This document shows, one piece after another, positions 1 through 8,885 of a stretch of 51,710 bases of DNA; positions within the stretch are counted from its first letter, which is position 1, and each line of letters opens with the position of its first letter. Both the position numbers and the translations under genes were made by a program. The notes below the pieces were generated by a model that was not told the DNA's origin, searched no databases, and was given only the letters and a program-made list of their open reading frames with translations. Source of the DNA: Dethiobacter sp. (GTDB taxonomy: Bacteria > Bacillota > Dethiobacteria > Dethiobacterales > Dethiobacteraceae); assembly GCA_020725465.1 (NCBI GenBank), contig DYEY01000017.1, positions 1-51,710 on the forward strand, read 5' to 3'.

Positions 1-125
1 CCAAGGATATCATAATATGCCCTCTTTTTTATTGTCCAGCTTGATTTGGGCTAATTAGCCTTTATATGCTTTTGATAACATCTTCCTGCTCTCTTTATTT
101 ACGCATTATGTCAAATTCGGTTAAA

Positions 126-1094
126 TTACGAATTGAAGGATTTACTTTGTCCCAAATGCCGCCTGATAAGACGCCTGGCCCGTTCCACGTCTTTTTTGAT
201 CTGTTGCGCCAGTTCCACAGCGCCGGGAAAAGCCTTTTCTTCCCTGATTTTTTGCAGAAAAAAAACTTTTAATTCCTGCCCGTAAAGGTTTTTTTGCACG
301 TCCAGCAGGTATACTTCCACCGCCGGTTCCCTTTTGCAGAAAGTGGGACGTTGACCGATATTGGTAAGGGCATAACAAAGCCGGTTTCCCTCATCCGCCA
401 GGCTGACCGCCGTCAGGTAGACACCGTTGCCCGGCCGGATAATACCCGCCGGAGCGGCCAAGTTGGCGGTGGGAAAACCCAATGCCCTGCCCCTGCCGTC
501 TCCGTGGACCACCGTGCCTCTCAGGTAAAAGCTGTAACCGAGCATTTCCCTTGCTTCTTCCACTTTTCCCATGGCAAGAAGGGCGCGGATACGAGAGCTG
601 GCCACCGGGGCGCCGTTTTTTTCCACGGGCGGTACTATTTCCACCGTAAAGCCCATGTCCCGGCCGAAGCGAGCCAGGTCATCAGGGCTGCCCCGCCCAC
701 CCCGGCCGAACGAATAATTGAAGCCGACTATCACGCCGCTGGCCGCCAGCTCGTTGTGCAAAACCCGCCGCGCAAATTCCTCCGGCTCCATGACGGCGAA
801 TTCGCTGTCAAAGGTATGTATTACGGCATAATCTATGCCTGCTCTCCCCAGCATTTCCACCCGGTCCGAAAGGGATAAAAGCAGGGCGAGCGGCCGTTCG
901 GGAAACAGGAACTGCAGGGGGTGAGGGTCAAAAAGCAGCACCGCGCTCTTCCCCCGGCCGGCAGCAGCCTGCCTTACCGCGGCGGCAACAATGGCCTGGT
1001 GTCCGGTGTGCACCCCGTCAAAGTTGCCAAGCGCCAGGTACAACGGAGAACCGCAAATTTCACGGAATGCCGGAATCCCTTTTATAACTTCCAT
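126..1094 (-). CDS. ribF: Bifunctional riboflavin kinase / FAD synthetase
   Basis: This enzyme phosphorylates riboflavin to FMN and adenylates FMN to FAD in the cytoplasm. The 322-residue length is normal for the bifunctional family. The N-terminal adenylyltransferase domain shows GNFDGVHTGHQ at about residues 23-33, and a GFNYSFGRGGRG segment follows near 145-156. The C-terminal kinase domain (about 190-310) has HGDGRGRALGFPTANL and LTNIGQRPTF. It is the last gene of the rimP-to-ribF operon, 3 bp after truB, as in other Firmicutes. The ATG at 1094 starts the conserved domain directly. The riboflavin synthesis genes lie 47 kb away at the other end of the window. Confidence 0.95.
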   Translation of the reverse strand: MEVIKGIPAFREICGSPLYLALGNFDGVHTGHQAIVAAAVRQAAAGRGKSAVLLFDPHPLQFLFPERPLALLLSLSDRVEMLGRAGIDYAVIHTFDSEFAVMEPEEFARRVLHNELAASGVIVGFNYSFGRGGRGSPDDLARFGRDMGFTVEIVPPVEKNGAPVASSRIRALLAMGKVEEAREMLGYSFYLRGTVVHGDGRGRALGFPTANLAAPAGIIRPGNGVYLTAVSLADEGNRLCYALTNIGQRPTFCKREPAVEVYLLDVQKNLYGQELKVFFLQKIREEKAFPGAVELAQQIKKDVERARRLIRRHLGQSKSFNS

Positions 1095-1097
1095 CAG

Positions 1098-1991
1098 TCA
1101 GGCGCGCTCCATCCGGTTTAAGAATACTTTCTTTGGGAAAAGCCTTCCCGCGCTGTACGCGGCCAGCGCCACAAACTCCCCGCCCTTCCCGTACACTCTC
1201 AATAGCTGTCCGTCGCCAATTTCCTGCGACAACTCAACCGCGCCGCCGTTTACCAGCCGGCGGATTTCTCCTTCCGGCAGCGTCAGGGCGGGAAAGGAGG
1301 CCAGCGCCAGGTCAGTGGGTCTGAGCGCTTCCCGCAGGCGCCTCTGCTTTGCCATTACGGTCAATTCTTCCAGGGTAAACGATTCCGAAAGACCAAAAGG
1401 GCCTACTCTTTCACGCAACAAAAAACTCATATGGCCGCAGGTGCCAAGCGCCACAGCGATGTCGGCACAGAGGGTGCGGACATAAGTGCCCCTTGAGCAG
1501 GCGACGGCAAAGAGTATCTTGTCCCGGCCCAGCTTCAGCAGGGTGAGACTGTAAATGGTTACCCGGCGGGGTTTGCGCTCCACGGTCTTGCCCTCCCGTG
1601 CCAGGCGGTACAGGCGTACACCGCCCATTTTGAGCGCCGAGTGCATGGGCGGGACCTGGTCAATGGTCCCGGTGAAAGAGTCAAAGACCGAAAGCACTTT
1701 TTTTTCGTCCGGCACGGGAATCTCCTGTTGTTTAACCACCGCGCCTGATGCGTCTTCAGAATCGGTGGCGGTTCCCAGCGTTACCTCGGCGCGGTAAGAC
1801 TTGTCCATTTCCAACATATATTCTGCCACCCTGGTTGCCTTGCCCACCAGCACGGGCAAAACTCCGGCGGCACCCGGGTCCAGCGTGCCGGCGTGCCCGC
1901 ACTGCCTGATGGCGGTCAATCGCCTGATGATACCCACTGCGTCGTGGGAAGTCAAACCGGGTGGCTTCAGCAGGTTTATGATCCCATCCAT
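1098..1991 (-). CDS. truB: tRNA pseudouridine(55) synthase TruB
   Basis: It converts U55 to pseudouridine in the T-loop of tRNAs. The family motif GHAGTLDPGAAGVLPV is present with the catalytic aspartate at about residue 38, and the protein ends in a PUA-like segment (LRVYGKGGEFVALAAY). The frame is open further upstream, but family homology begins at MDGIINLLKPPG, so the ATG at 1991 was chosen (297 residues, the usual length). That start overlaps the end of the nrnA-like gene by 16 bp, suggesting translational coupling. Confidence 0.95.
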   Translation of the reverse strand: MDGIINLLKPPGLTSHDAVGIIRRLTAIRQCGHAGTLDPGAAGVLPVLVGKATRVAEYMLEMDKSYRAEVTLGTATDSEDASGAVVKQQEIPVPDEKKVLSVFDSFTGTIDQVPPMHSALKMGGVRLYRLAREGKTVERKPRRVTIYSLTLLKLGRDKILFAVACSRGTYVRTLCADIAVALGTCGHMSFLLRERVGPFGLSESFTLEELTVMAKQRRLREALRPTDLALASFPALTLPEGEIRRLVNGGAVELSQEIGDGQLLRVYGKGGEFVALAAYSAGRLFPKKVFLNRMERA

Positions 1992-2983
1992 AAGCAATTT
2001 TCCGTTTCCCTTATTTTTTCCGCCAAAGCGGCCAGTACGGCGCGTACCGCTTCTTTCGGAGATGTTTCCAGGGAACAACCGGCCGCCCTGGGATGACCCC
2101 CGCCGCCGAAAGCCTGCGCCACGGCGGCCACGTCAATACAGGTGGAGCGAAAACCCACTTTAACGGTACCGTCTGCTTTGGCCCGGAAAAGGAGACCTAC
2201 TTCCACCCCTTCAATATTTTTGGCGTAGTTGACAATGCCCTCCAGGTGTTCGTCCCGTGCACCGCTGTCCTTCATGTCTTTCTCGGTCAACATCATCCAG
2301 GCGATTCTGCCGTCAGCGGAAAAACAGAGAGTGGACAGAGCGATGCGCAGGATGGAGGCCGCCTCCCGGCTGCGCAGGTCAAATACCAGCGGGGCGATTT
2401 CCTGCGGCCTGGCCCCGGCTTCAATCAGGGCGGCAGCCACCCGGTGGCAGCGCGGGGTGGTATTTTCGTATTTGAAAGAACCGGTGTCGGTGGCCAAAGC
2501 CACGTACAGCGCTTCTGCCACCTCTTTGCGGGGGGCTATCCCCATTGCGGCCAGCAAAAGCCAGATTATTTCGCCGGTAGCCGCGGCGGTGATGTCCACG
2601 TGGTTCAACCGGCCGAAAAATCTGTTGGTGGGGTGGTGATCAATATTGATAATATCCATGTTTTTAAGCCTGGGCCAGACCGTCTTTATCCTCAGGTGGT
2701 CACTGCAGTCCAGCACAACAGCCAGGCGGAAATCTCCGTCCGGTATATCTCCGGCCACCACTTCACCGGAGCCGGCAAGAAAGGAATAACGCTCAGGCAC
2801 ACCGTCCGGTGAGTGCATAGTCACATCGTAACCGGCGTCTCTCAGGGCCAGGCCAAGGCCAAGCAGGCTGCCAATGCTGTCACCGTCAGGCATGATATGG
2901 GCGGTAAGCAGGATGGCCCCTCCCCGCTTCAATTCGGCTGCTATTTCACCCAGGCTGTTATTTGCCGCCTTCATTATGCTCAT
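1976..2983 (-). CDS. nrnA: DHH-family phosphoesterase, NrnA-like (oligoribonuclease / pAp phosphatase)
   Basis: By family this enzyme degrades very short RNA oligonucleotides (nanoRNAs) and dephosphorylates 3'-phosphoadenosine 5'-phosphate. The 335-residue protein shows the metal-binding HIMPDGDSIGS motif (about 29-39), the DHH triad in IDHHPTN (about 114-120) and the DHHA1-domain glycine motif GGGGHPRAAGC near the C-terminus. It sits between rbfA and truB, overlapping both, inside a ribosome-maturation operon, which fits an RNA-turnover role. A second ATG at 2974 has a slightly better spaced AGGGATGA ribosome site and is an equally possible start. Confidence 0.9.
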   Translation of the reverse strand: MSIMKAANNSLGEIAAELKRGGAILLTAHIMPDGDSIGSLLGLGLALRDAGYDVTMHSPDGVPERYSFLAGSGEVVAGDIPDGDFRLAVVLDCSDHLRIKTVWPRLKNMDIINIDHHPTNRFFGRLNHVDITAAATGEIIWLLLAAMGIAPRKEVAEALYVALATDTGSFKYENTTPRCHRVAAALIEAGARPQEIAPLVFDLRSREAASILRIALSTLCFSADGRIAWMMLTEKDMKDSGARDEHLEGIVNYAKNIEGVEVGLLFRAKADGTVKVGFRSTCIDVAAVAQAFGGGGHPRAAGCSLETSPKEAVRAVLAALAEKIRETENCLWMGS

Positions 2984-3332
2984 CCCTGTTCAGATCATTT
3001 AAGAGGCGGTTAATGTGGGCTCCGTAGGCGATGGAGGTGTCCATCCGGAAAGCCAGTTCGGGCGTGTGGCGCAGGCGGATTCTCCGGCCGATTTCCGAGC
3101 GGATGAACCCCGTGGCCTTTTTCAGTGTGGTTAAAGCCTGCTTTGCCTCTTCAGCGCCGCCAAGCACGCTGACAAATACCCTGGCAAACCGCAGGTCCCT
3201 GCTGACTTCAACCTCAGTGACGCTGATCAGTCCAAGCCCGGAAAGGCGCGGGTCTTTAAGATCTTTTCTCAGGATGTCGCTGACTTCTCTTTTTATTTCT
3301 TCCGCCACACGGTGTGCACGCTGTTCAGTCAT
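2958..3332 (-). CDS. rbfA: Ribosome-binding factor A
   Basis: RbfA binds the 30S subunit and assists maturation of the 5' end of 16S rRNA, particularly in the cold. From the ATG at 3332 the protein is 124 residues, the usual size, and begins MTEQRAHRVAEEIKREVSDI. It carries the KH-like core with DPRLSGLGLISVTEVEVSRDL. Upstream codons of the same open frame overlap ylxP and look non-homologous, so they were excluded. The 3' end overlaps the nrnA-like start by 26 bp. Confidence 0.94.
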   Translation of the reverse strand: MTEQRAHRVAEEIKREVSDILRKDLKDPRLSGLGLISVTEVEVSRDLRFARVFVSVLGGAEEAKQALTTLKKATGFIRSEIGRRIRLRHTPELAFRMDTSIAYGAHINRLLNDLNRDEHNEGGK

Positions 3333-3360
3333 TTCAAACCTCCACATCAGCCCTGCGTCT

Positions 3361-3642
3361 TCAAAACAGCTGCAGCGAGGTGTCCACCACTTCCACCCTG
3401 CCTTCGCCCGCCACGAATTCCATAACGCTTTCCAGCAGGCGGCAGGTGGCTTTCGCATCAGACGAAACGCAGGCAACGGCAATCTCGGCAATCTGCCACT
3501 TATCCTGCTCTCCCACTTCAGCGACAGAAACATTATAGCGCTGCCGCAGTCTTGACACCAGGGGTTTTAGTACAGAGCGTTTTTCTTTGAGCGAGCGGAC
3601 GCCGGGAAGCCTTAAACGCATCTCGCAGATACCCAATACCAT
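3361..3642 (-). CDS. ylxP: DUF503 family protein YlxP
   Basis: A small (93-residue) conserved protein found between infB and rbfA in many Firmicutes. Its biochemical role is not established; the location suggests a link with ribosome assembly. The family signature LPGVRSLKEKRSVLKPLVSRL is visible (residues about 12-32), followed by EVGEQDKWQIAEIAVACVS. It starts 2 bp after the infB stop and is separated from rbfA by 28 bp. Confidence 0.88.
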   Translation of the reverse strand: MVLGICEMRLRLPGVRSLKEKRSVLKPLVSRLRQRYNVSVAEVGEQDKWQIAEIAVACVSSDAKATCRLLESVMEFVAGEGRVEVVDTSLQLF

Positions 3643-3644
3643 GG

Positions 3645-5789
3645 TTATTCAGGCTGTACCTGCTGCATGATGTATGCCTCAATGACGTCGCCTTCCCTGA
3701 ATTCGTGAAACCTCTCCATGAGGATACCGCAGTCGTAGCCTGCCGGCACCTCCCGGACATCATCCTTGAAGCGCTTCAGGGTCTCCATTTTACCCTCGTG
3801 AATTACCACACCGTCCCGGATTATCCTGATATCGGCGTTCCGCGCAATTTTGCCGTCGGTGACATGACAGCCGGCAATGGTCCCGATACGGGAAACCCTG
3901 AACAGTTGCCTGACCTCCGCCTGGCCGAGGACCACTTCGCGGAACTTCGGGGCCAGCATGCCTTTCATGGCCGCTTTCACGTCATCAATGGCCTCGTAGA
4001 TGACCCGGTACAGCCTGATATCCACATTTTCACGTTCCGCCGCCCGGCGGGCGTTGACATCCGGGCGCACGTTAAAACCGATAATAATGGCATTGGAAGC
4101 TGATGCCAGCATAATATCGGATTCAGTCACCGCGCCAACCCCGCCGTGTATAACCTGCAACCGCACCTCCTGCTGGTCCAGTTTCAGCAGGGCATCGCGC
4201 AGGGCCTCCACAGAACCTTGCACATCCGCCTTGATCACGATATTAAGGTCCTTTACCGCGCCTTCCTGAATCTGCTTAAAAAGATCGTCCAGCGAAACAC
4301 GGGCTGTCTTTTTCAGTTCCGCTTCACGCCTTTTTTCCGACCGCTTTTCGGCAATCAGCCTGGCCGTCCGTTCATCGGCCACCACCTGCAACATGTCCCC
4401 GGCTTCGGGCACTGCGGTAAGCCCCTGTACCTCAACCGGGGTGGCAGGTCCGGCTTTTTTGACCCGCCTGCCCTTGTCATCGCTCATGGCCCTGACTTTA
4501 CCATAGATGTTTCCGCAAACCACCGGGTCGCCTACGTGAAGAGTGCCGTCCTGCACCAGAACGGTGGCCACCGGCCCCCGCCCCTTTTCCAGCCTGGCTT
4601 CCACCACTGTCCCGGTAGCCGGCTTATTGGGATTGGCTTTAAGCTCAAGCATTTCCGACACCAACAGTATCATTTCCAGCAGGCTGTCCAGTCCCAGGCG
4701 TTTAAGCGCTGAGACGTTGACAAATACCGTGTCTCCTCCCCATTCCTCCGGCACCAGGCCGTATTCGGTCAGCTGCTGCTTTACTTTATCCGGGTTGGCG
4801 TTTTCTTTGTCTATCTTGTTCACCGCCACAATAATGGGTACACCGGCAGCTTTGGCATGGTTTATAGCCTCCACGGTCTGCGGCATAACGCCGTCGTCCG
4901 CGGCTACCACCACCACTGCTATATCGGTGACCTGGGCTCCACGGGCGCGCATGGCGGTAAAAGCCTCGTGACCGGGAGTGTCAAGGAAAACCACCTTTTT
5001 CCCGGAGAAGTCGGCCTGGTAGGCACCGATATGCTGGGTAATCCCGCCTGCTTCCTGTGCCGTTACGTTGGCATGGCGTATGGCATCCAAAAGCGATGTC
5101 TTGCCGTGGTCGACGTGCCCGAGGATGGTTACCACCGGCGGTCTTGTCCTCAGGTCCTCCGCACGGTCTTCTACCGGTTCCACCAGCCCGGCCTCTATGG
5201 GATCAACCTTAATTTCAACCTGGTAGCCGTAATCTTCAGCCACCATCTGCGCCACTTCTGAATCAATGCTCTGGTTGATGGTGGCCATTACACCAAGGTC
5301 CATCAGCCTGCCTATCAGCTCGCTCGCGGCAATACCCAGCTTACCTGCCAGCTCACCCACGGTAATGCGGCCTTCCAGCACAATAATGGACTCGCGCCTG
5401 CTCTGCTCATCACGGAAGCGGGCTTCGCGCCTTGCCCTTCTTTCCCGGCGGTCGGTTTTACTGCGTTTTTTGTCCGGCTTCTTGGCCAGTATTTCCTGTA
5501 TTGCTTTCTTTTTCTCCTGCCTTTTCTGGGGCGGAGCAGGAGTGTATGCTGGTACAACGGGAGCCGGAACGGCCGCTGGCGGGACGGCTGTTTCAGCCCT
5601 TTGTCCCGCCGCCCTGGCAGGGGGGGCGCCTTTGCCGGTAAGCTGGTAAATTATCCGCTGCGCCGCTTCGTCCTCCACTGTACTCATATGATTTTTGACC
5701 TGAAACCCGATATCAGCCAGCAGGTCGATAATCCTTTTGCTCGGCACATCAAGATCTTTGGCCAGCTCATATACACGCAATTTTGACAT
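3645..5789 (-). CDS. infB: Translation initiation factor IF-2
   Basis: IF-2 is the GTPase that recruits fMet-tRNA to the 30S subunit and promotes subunit joining. The 714-residue protein has an IF2-N domain at the start ([19 protein letters not shown]), a proline/alanine- and lysine/arginine-rich linker (about 55-135), a second IF2-N domain (about 140-185), and a G domain with GHVDHGKT (224-231), DTPGHEAF (about 270) and NKID (about 324). Beta-barrel and C-terminal domains follow. The start has a full GGAGGTGTAGTA ribosome site. The N-terminal linker is shorter than in enterobacteria, as is common in Firmicutes. Confidence 0.97.
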   Translation of the reverse strand: MSKLRVYELAKDLDVPSKRIIDLLADIGFQVKNHMSTVEDEAAQRIIYQLTGKGAPPARAAGQRAETAVPPAAVPAPVVPAYTPAPPQKRQEKKKAIQEILAKKPDKKRSKTDRRERRARREARFRDEQSRRESIIVLEGRITVGELAGKLGIAASELIGRLMDLGVMATINQSIDSEVAQMVAEDYGYQVEIKVDPIEAGLVEPVEDRAEDLRTRPPVVTILGHVDHGKTSLLDAIRHANVTAQEAGGITQHIGAYQADFSGKKVVFLDTPGHEAFTAMRARGAQVTDIAVVVVAADDGVMPQTVEAINHAKAAGVPIIVAVNKIDKENANPDKVKQQLTEYGLVPEEWGGDTVFVNVSALKRLGLDSLLEMILLVSEMLELKANPNKPATGTVVEARLEKGRGPVATVLVQDGTLHVGDPVVCGNIYGKVRAMSDDKGRRVKKAGPATPVEVQGLTAVPEAGDMLQVVADERTARLIAEKRSEKRREAELKKTARVSLDDLFKQIQEGAVKDLNIVIKADVQGSVEALRDALLKLDQQEVRLQVIHGGVGAVTESDIMLASASNAIIIGFNVRPDVNARRAAERENVDIRLYRVIYEAIDDVKAAMKGMLAPKFREVVLGQAEVRQLFRVSRIGTIAGCHVTDGKIARNADIRIIRDGVVIHEGKMETLKRFKDDVREVPAGYDCGILMERFHEFREGDVIEAYIMQQVQPE

Positions 5790-5815
5790 TACTACACCTC
5801 CATTGGATAGCCTCC

Positions 5816-6133
5816 TTAAAGATGGTCGGAACTTTCCCCAAGCGCCCGGGTGATACTGTTGGCAAAACCGGCGTCCAGTACCACCACAGCGGCGCGTGCT
5901 GAAGTGCCAATAGCCCTGCCCAGCTCGCCGCGCGTAGCAAAACTGGCAAGCGCAACATCAAAGGTCCGGCATTTGTCCTGGTACATCTTGACAGTGGCCT
6001 GTCCGGTATCCCCGGCTATTATAACCAGTCTGGCCCTGCCCGAACGGATAGCGGCGAGGTTGGCTTCTTCCTGCCAGGTAAGCTTTCCGGCCCGGCGTGC
6101 CAGCCCCAGCAGGGAAAGCACCGTATTATTCAT
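5816..6133 (-). CDS. ylxQ: L7Ae-family ribosomal-like protein YlxQ
   Basis: A small kink-turn RNA-binding protein of the L7Ae/L30e family, encoded between ylxR and infB. The ATG at 6133 was chosen because family homology begins at [18 protein letters not shown]; it gives 105 residues and an 8-bp overlap with the ylxR stop. The longer open frame to 6172 would overlap ylxR much more. Visible features are the [14 protein letters not shown] start and the [13 protein letters not shown] core. Confidence 0.87.
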   Translation of the reverse strand: MNNTVLSLLGLARRAGKLTWQEEANLAAIRSGRARLVIIAGDTGQATVKMYQDKCRTFDVALASFATRGELGRAIGTSARAAVVVLDAGFANSITRALGESSDHL

Positions 6134-6404
6134 TCCCATCCCCCACGGACAGCTGTTCCCTGAGTTCGGCAACCACTGCCGGTGAGACAGGGTGCTTCAG
6201 GCTTCGTTCCATGCGCCGGCCTTTTACAGCCGCTTCCAGGCAATTTCTGTCCGGGCAGATATACGTTCCCCGGCCGGATTTTTTTCCGGTCCTGTCCACT
6301 TCCACTTTTCCCTCCGGCGTCCTGACAATCCTTACCAGCTCCTTTTTGCCTTTAGCTTCCTGGCAACCCACACAGATGCGTTTTGGCACTTTACGTATTT
6401 TCAT
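6126..6404 (-). CDS. ylxR: YlxR / DUF448 family RNA-binding protein
   Basis: A 92-residue protein of the YlxR family encoded just after nusA. Members have been linked to RNA binding and nucleoid-associated regulation, but the exact role is unsettled. The family motif ICVGCQEAKGKKELVRIVR and the GRGTYICPDRNC segment (about residues 45-57) are clear. Cysteines in CVGC and CPDRNC could bind metal. It lies 30 bp after nusA and overlaps ylxQ, so it belongs to the same operon. Confidence 0.9.
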   Translation of the reverse strand: MKIRKVPKRICVGCQEAKGKKELVRIVRTPEGKVEVDRTGKKSGRGTYICPDRNCLEAAVKGRRMERSLKHPVSPAVVAELREQLSVGDGNE

Positions 6405-6434
6405 CGTTCCCTTTCCCCCTGTCCAAACGGCTGC

Positions 6435-7568
6435 CTAAATCATCCCGTCCGGCAATCCGGGCACATTGTTTTCCGGACAGGTAACGCCTTCATCCCGCCC
6501 AGGATCAGCCGGCCTTACCGTCAGACCGCGGTCCGCCGCCTGGCTTTCGCTGGCTATGTCTATTTTCCATCCCGTCAGCTTGGCAGCCAGGCGGGCATTC
6601 TGTCCTTCCTTGCCGATGGCCAGCGACAGCTGGTGGTCGGGAACGATAACGCTGGCCACTTTCTGATCTTCCTGCAGCCTTACGGAAACCACCTTGGCCG
6701 GTGAAAGGGCGTTGGCCACAAATATTTCCGGATTCTCATCCCATTTTACAATATCAATTTTTTCGCCGCGCAATTCGTTAACCACGCTCTGCACCCGGGC
6801 TCCTTTGGGACCCACGCAGGCCCCTACCGGATCTACGTCTTTATTGCGCGAATGGACCGCCAGCTTGGAGCGGTAACCTGCTTCCCTCGCCACTGATTTA
6901 ATCTCCACCGTACCATCGAATATTTCTGGCACTTCCAGCTCAAACAGTCGCTTCAGCAAGCCCGGGTGGGTACGGGAAATATAGATCTGCGGACCCTTGC
7001 TGGTCCGCCTGACCTCGGTGATGTAAGCCTTGATCCTCTCGCCCTGCCTGTACTCGTCTCCGGGCATCTGCTCCGTGGGAGCCAGAACCGCTTCAGCCTT
7101 GCCCAAGTCGACAATCAGGTTTTTCTGTTCCATACGTTGGACAATAGCCGTGATAATATCCTCTTCACGGTCGATATACTCATCAAAAACCAGTTCCCTT
7201 TCAGCCTCGCGGATACGCTGAATTACAACCTGCTTGGCAGTCTGGGCGGCAATTCTGCCAAAATTCTTTGGTGTTACTTCTTTTTCCACCACGTCTCCCG
7301 GCTGGTAGGCAGGATCCAGTTTGCGAGCCTCAGCCAGGGAGATTTCAAGTTGCGGCTGGGTAACCTCTTCCACCACGCTCAGGCGGGTATAAACTTTGAT
7401 TTCACCGCTTTCGCGCCCCAGGTGGACACGCACGTTGGCCGCCGTGTTGAAATTGCGTTTGTACGCCGAAACAAGCGCAGCTTCTATGGCTTCAAACAGG
7501 GTTTCTTTCCTGATTTCCTTTTCTTTTTCTATGGCCTGCAGTGCCGCCAGGAATTCCTCGTTCAACAA
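6435..7568 (-). CDS. nusA: Transcription termination/antitermination factor NusA
   Basis: NusA binds RNA polymerase and modulates pausing, termination and antitermination. The 377-residue protein has the N-terminal polymerase-binding domain, a central S1 domain (about 135-200), and two KH domains with GPKGARV and [13 protein letters not shown] motifs. It lacks the acidic C-terminal repeats of E. coli NusA, as expected for Firmicutes. Two consecutive TTG codons at 7568 and 7565 follow a GGGGG ribosome site; the first was taken as start. It is the second gene of the operon, 15 bp after rimP. Confidence 0.95.
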   Translation of the reverse strand: MLNEEFLAALQAIEKEKEIRKETLFEAIEAALVSAYKRNFNTAANVRVHLGRESGEIKVYTRLSVVEEVTQPQLEISLAEARKLDPAYQPGDVVEKEVTPKNFGRIAAQTAKQVVIQRIREAERELVFDEYIDREEDIITAIVQRMEQKNLIVDLGKAEAVLAPTEQMPGDEYRQGERIKAYITEVRRTSKGPQIYISRTHPGLLKRLFELEVPEIFDGTVEIKSVAREAGYRSKLAVHSRNKDVDPVGACVGPKGARVQSVVNELRGEKIDIVKWDENPEIFVANALSPAKVVSVRLQEDQKVASVIVPDHQLSLAIGKEGQNARLAAKLTGWKIDIASESQAADRGLTVRPADPGRDEGVTCPENNVPGLPDGMI

Positions 7569-7583
7569 AAAATCCCCCTTTCG

Positions 7584-8054
7584 TTATTTTTGCATTTCAA
7601 ACACCAAATTGGCCTTGGCTATCTGTGCAAAAGGTATCCGCACCATATTTGCCTTCCCCGTTTCCAGTAACACTTCACCGTTATCCGCGCCGCACAGGGT
7701 GCCGCTGTATACCTTCTGTCCCTGCAGGGAGCTGTACAGCCTGATTTTTGCTTTTTTGCCGGTAAACCTGATATAATCGCTTTCTTTCTTAAGTGGCCTC
7801 TCCACGCCTGCTGAAGAAACTTCAAGCAGGTAGCTGTGGGGGATGGGGTCCTCCCGGTCCAGAGCGTCACCGAGAGTCCTGCTCAGCGACTCGCAATCTT
7901 CAAGGCGCACCCCGCCCTCCCGGTCTATAAGCACGCGCAGGATATTTTTGCCCCGCTCTTTTAAATATTCCACTTCCACCAGCTCAAGCCCCAGCTCCTC
8001 CGCCAGGGGCAGGGCCAGCCGTGATACGCTTTCGGCTACCGGCTGCTTTGCCAA
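7584..8054 (-). CDS. rimP: Ribosome maturation factor RimP
   Basis: RimP is needed for 30S subunit maturation. The 156-residue protein shows the family pattern LGLELVEVEYLKERGKNILRV, the DREGGVRLEDCESLSR segment, and SYLLEVSSAGVERPLK in the middle, followed by an Sm-like C-terminal domain. The start is TTG at 8054, preceded by a well-spaced GGAGG. It is the first gene of a ten-gene operon through ribF. Confidence 0.94.
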   Translation of the reverse strand: MAKQPVAESVSRLALPLAEELGLELVEVEYLKERGKNILRVLIDREGGVRLEDCESLSRTLGDALDREDPIPHSYLLEVSSAGVERPLKKESDYIRFTGKKAKIRLYSSLQGQKVYSGTLCGADNGEVLLETGKANMVRIPFAQIAKANLVFEMQK

Positions 8055-8095
8055 AATATTTCCCTCCGTTAATTACGGTAAACATAGTTTGCTCT

Positions 8096-8124
8096 ATTTT
8101 ATAAAATCCATTTTTGTCCTGCAA
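8096..8124 (-). promoter_or_regulatory. Probable sigma-A promoter of the rimP-ribF operon
   Basis: On the minus strand TTGCAG (8119-8124) is followed after exactly 17 bp by TAAAAT (8096-8101). Transcription would begin near 8089, about 35 nt before the rimP TTG. A perfect TATAAT also lies further upstream, near 8177-8186, but without a good -35 box, so a second start above the hairpin at 8128-8154 is possible. Confidence 0.5.
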
Positions 8125-8127
8125 GAT

Positions 8128-8154
8128 AGAAGAGTGGGAAGGACCCACTCTTCT
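8128..8154. other. Perfect 11-bp inverted repeat between glycosyltransferase gene and rimP
   Basis: AGAAGAGTGGG (8128-8138) and CCCACTCTTCT (8144-8154) can form an 11-bp hairpin with a 5-nt loop. No T-run follows directly on either strand, so it is not a textbook intrinsic terminator. It could end the ispG-glycosyltransferase transcript or act in the rimP leader if transcription starts above it. Confidence 0.55.
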
Positions 8155-8220
8155 GTCGCCGATGCAAAATTTGAGCCAATTATATCTTACCACAACTGGC
8201 AGTCCTCTGCAAGTCCGGTA

Positions 8221-8862
8221 TTACCTGGTGTTATCCGTACGGGTAAAATACCTCACTATCTCCCAGTACATTTTCATGCGGGCTGCCAGCCCGCGAATAA
8301 CGCCCAGTTTCTCTTCTTTGGTCACGTGGGTCAGGTCTTTGAGGTAAACTTCGGTAACCGGGAGCCCTAAAGACTCCACCGCCAGGGTGAGTGCCACCTC
8401 CACGCCAAAGCGGGAAATATCCAGCCCATCAGCTTTTTCCAGCACTTCCCGGCGAACCGCCCGCTGCCCCGACAGGAAAGGAGCCACCTTTTGCGCCAGG
8501 TCGGTGGCGACCCGGCCGTTTTCAAAAATACCCACACTCATGGCATACTGACCCGAGGTTACCGGCAACAGCAGCTGGTAGACATGACAAGTTTTCAGCC
8601 CGACCAGGTCAGCGTCCAAAAAAAGCACCACACTGGCGGGACTTTTGTCCAGGCCCGCCCTGATAGCGCCCCCCTTCCCCCTGTTTTCCGCCAGTTCCAC
8701 CACGGTCACACCGTATGACTGCGCCACCTTTACCGTATCATCGGTGGAACCGTCGCTGACAACCACAATTTCGGCCAGCTCCGGAATTTTCAGCAGCACG
8801 GCCAAAACACCGCCAATAGTCTTTTGCTCGTTGAAGGCGGGGATTATGGCAACTATTCTCAC
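8221..8862 (-). CDS. Family 2 glycosyltransferase
   Basis: A 213-residue GT-A fold enzyme that by family transfers a sugar from a nucleotide or lipid-phosphate donor; the acceptor is unknown. The N-terminus has IPAFNEQKTIGGVL, then VVVSDGSTDDT and the metal-binding DADLVG motif. No membrane segment is evident, unlike DPM1/GtrB proteins with C-terminal helices. It starts with GTG at 8862, 23 bp after ispG, so the two are probably co-transcribed. It occupies the place where proS and polC stand in Bacillus. Confidence 0.8.
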   Translation of the reverse strand: MRIVAIIPAFNEQKTIGGVLAVLLKIPELAEIVVVSDGSTDDTVKVAQSYGVTVVELAENRGKGGAIRAGLDKSPASVVLFLDADLVGLKTCHVYQLLLPVTSGQYAMSVGIFENGRVATDLAQKVAPFLSGQRAVRREVLEKADGLDISRFGVEVALTLAVESLGLPVTEVYLKDLTHVTKEEKLGVIRGLAARMKMYWEIVRYFTRTDNTR

Positions 8863-8885
8863 AGGTAAACCCCCAGTCCCTGGCT

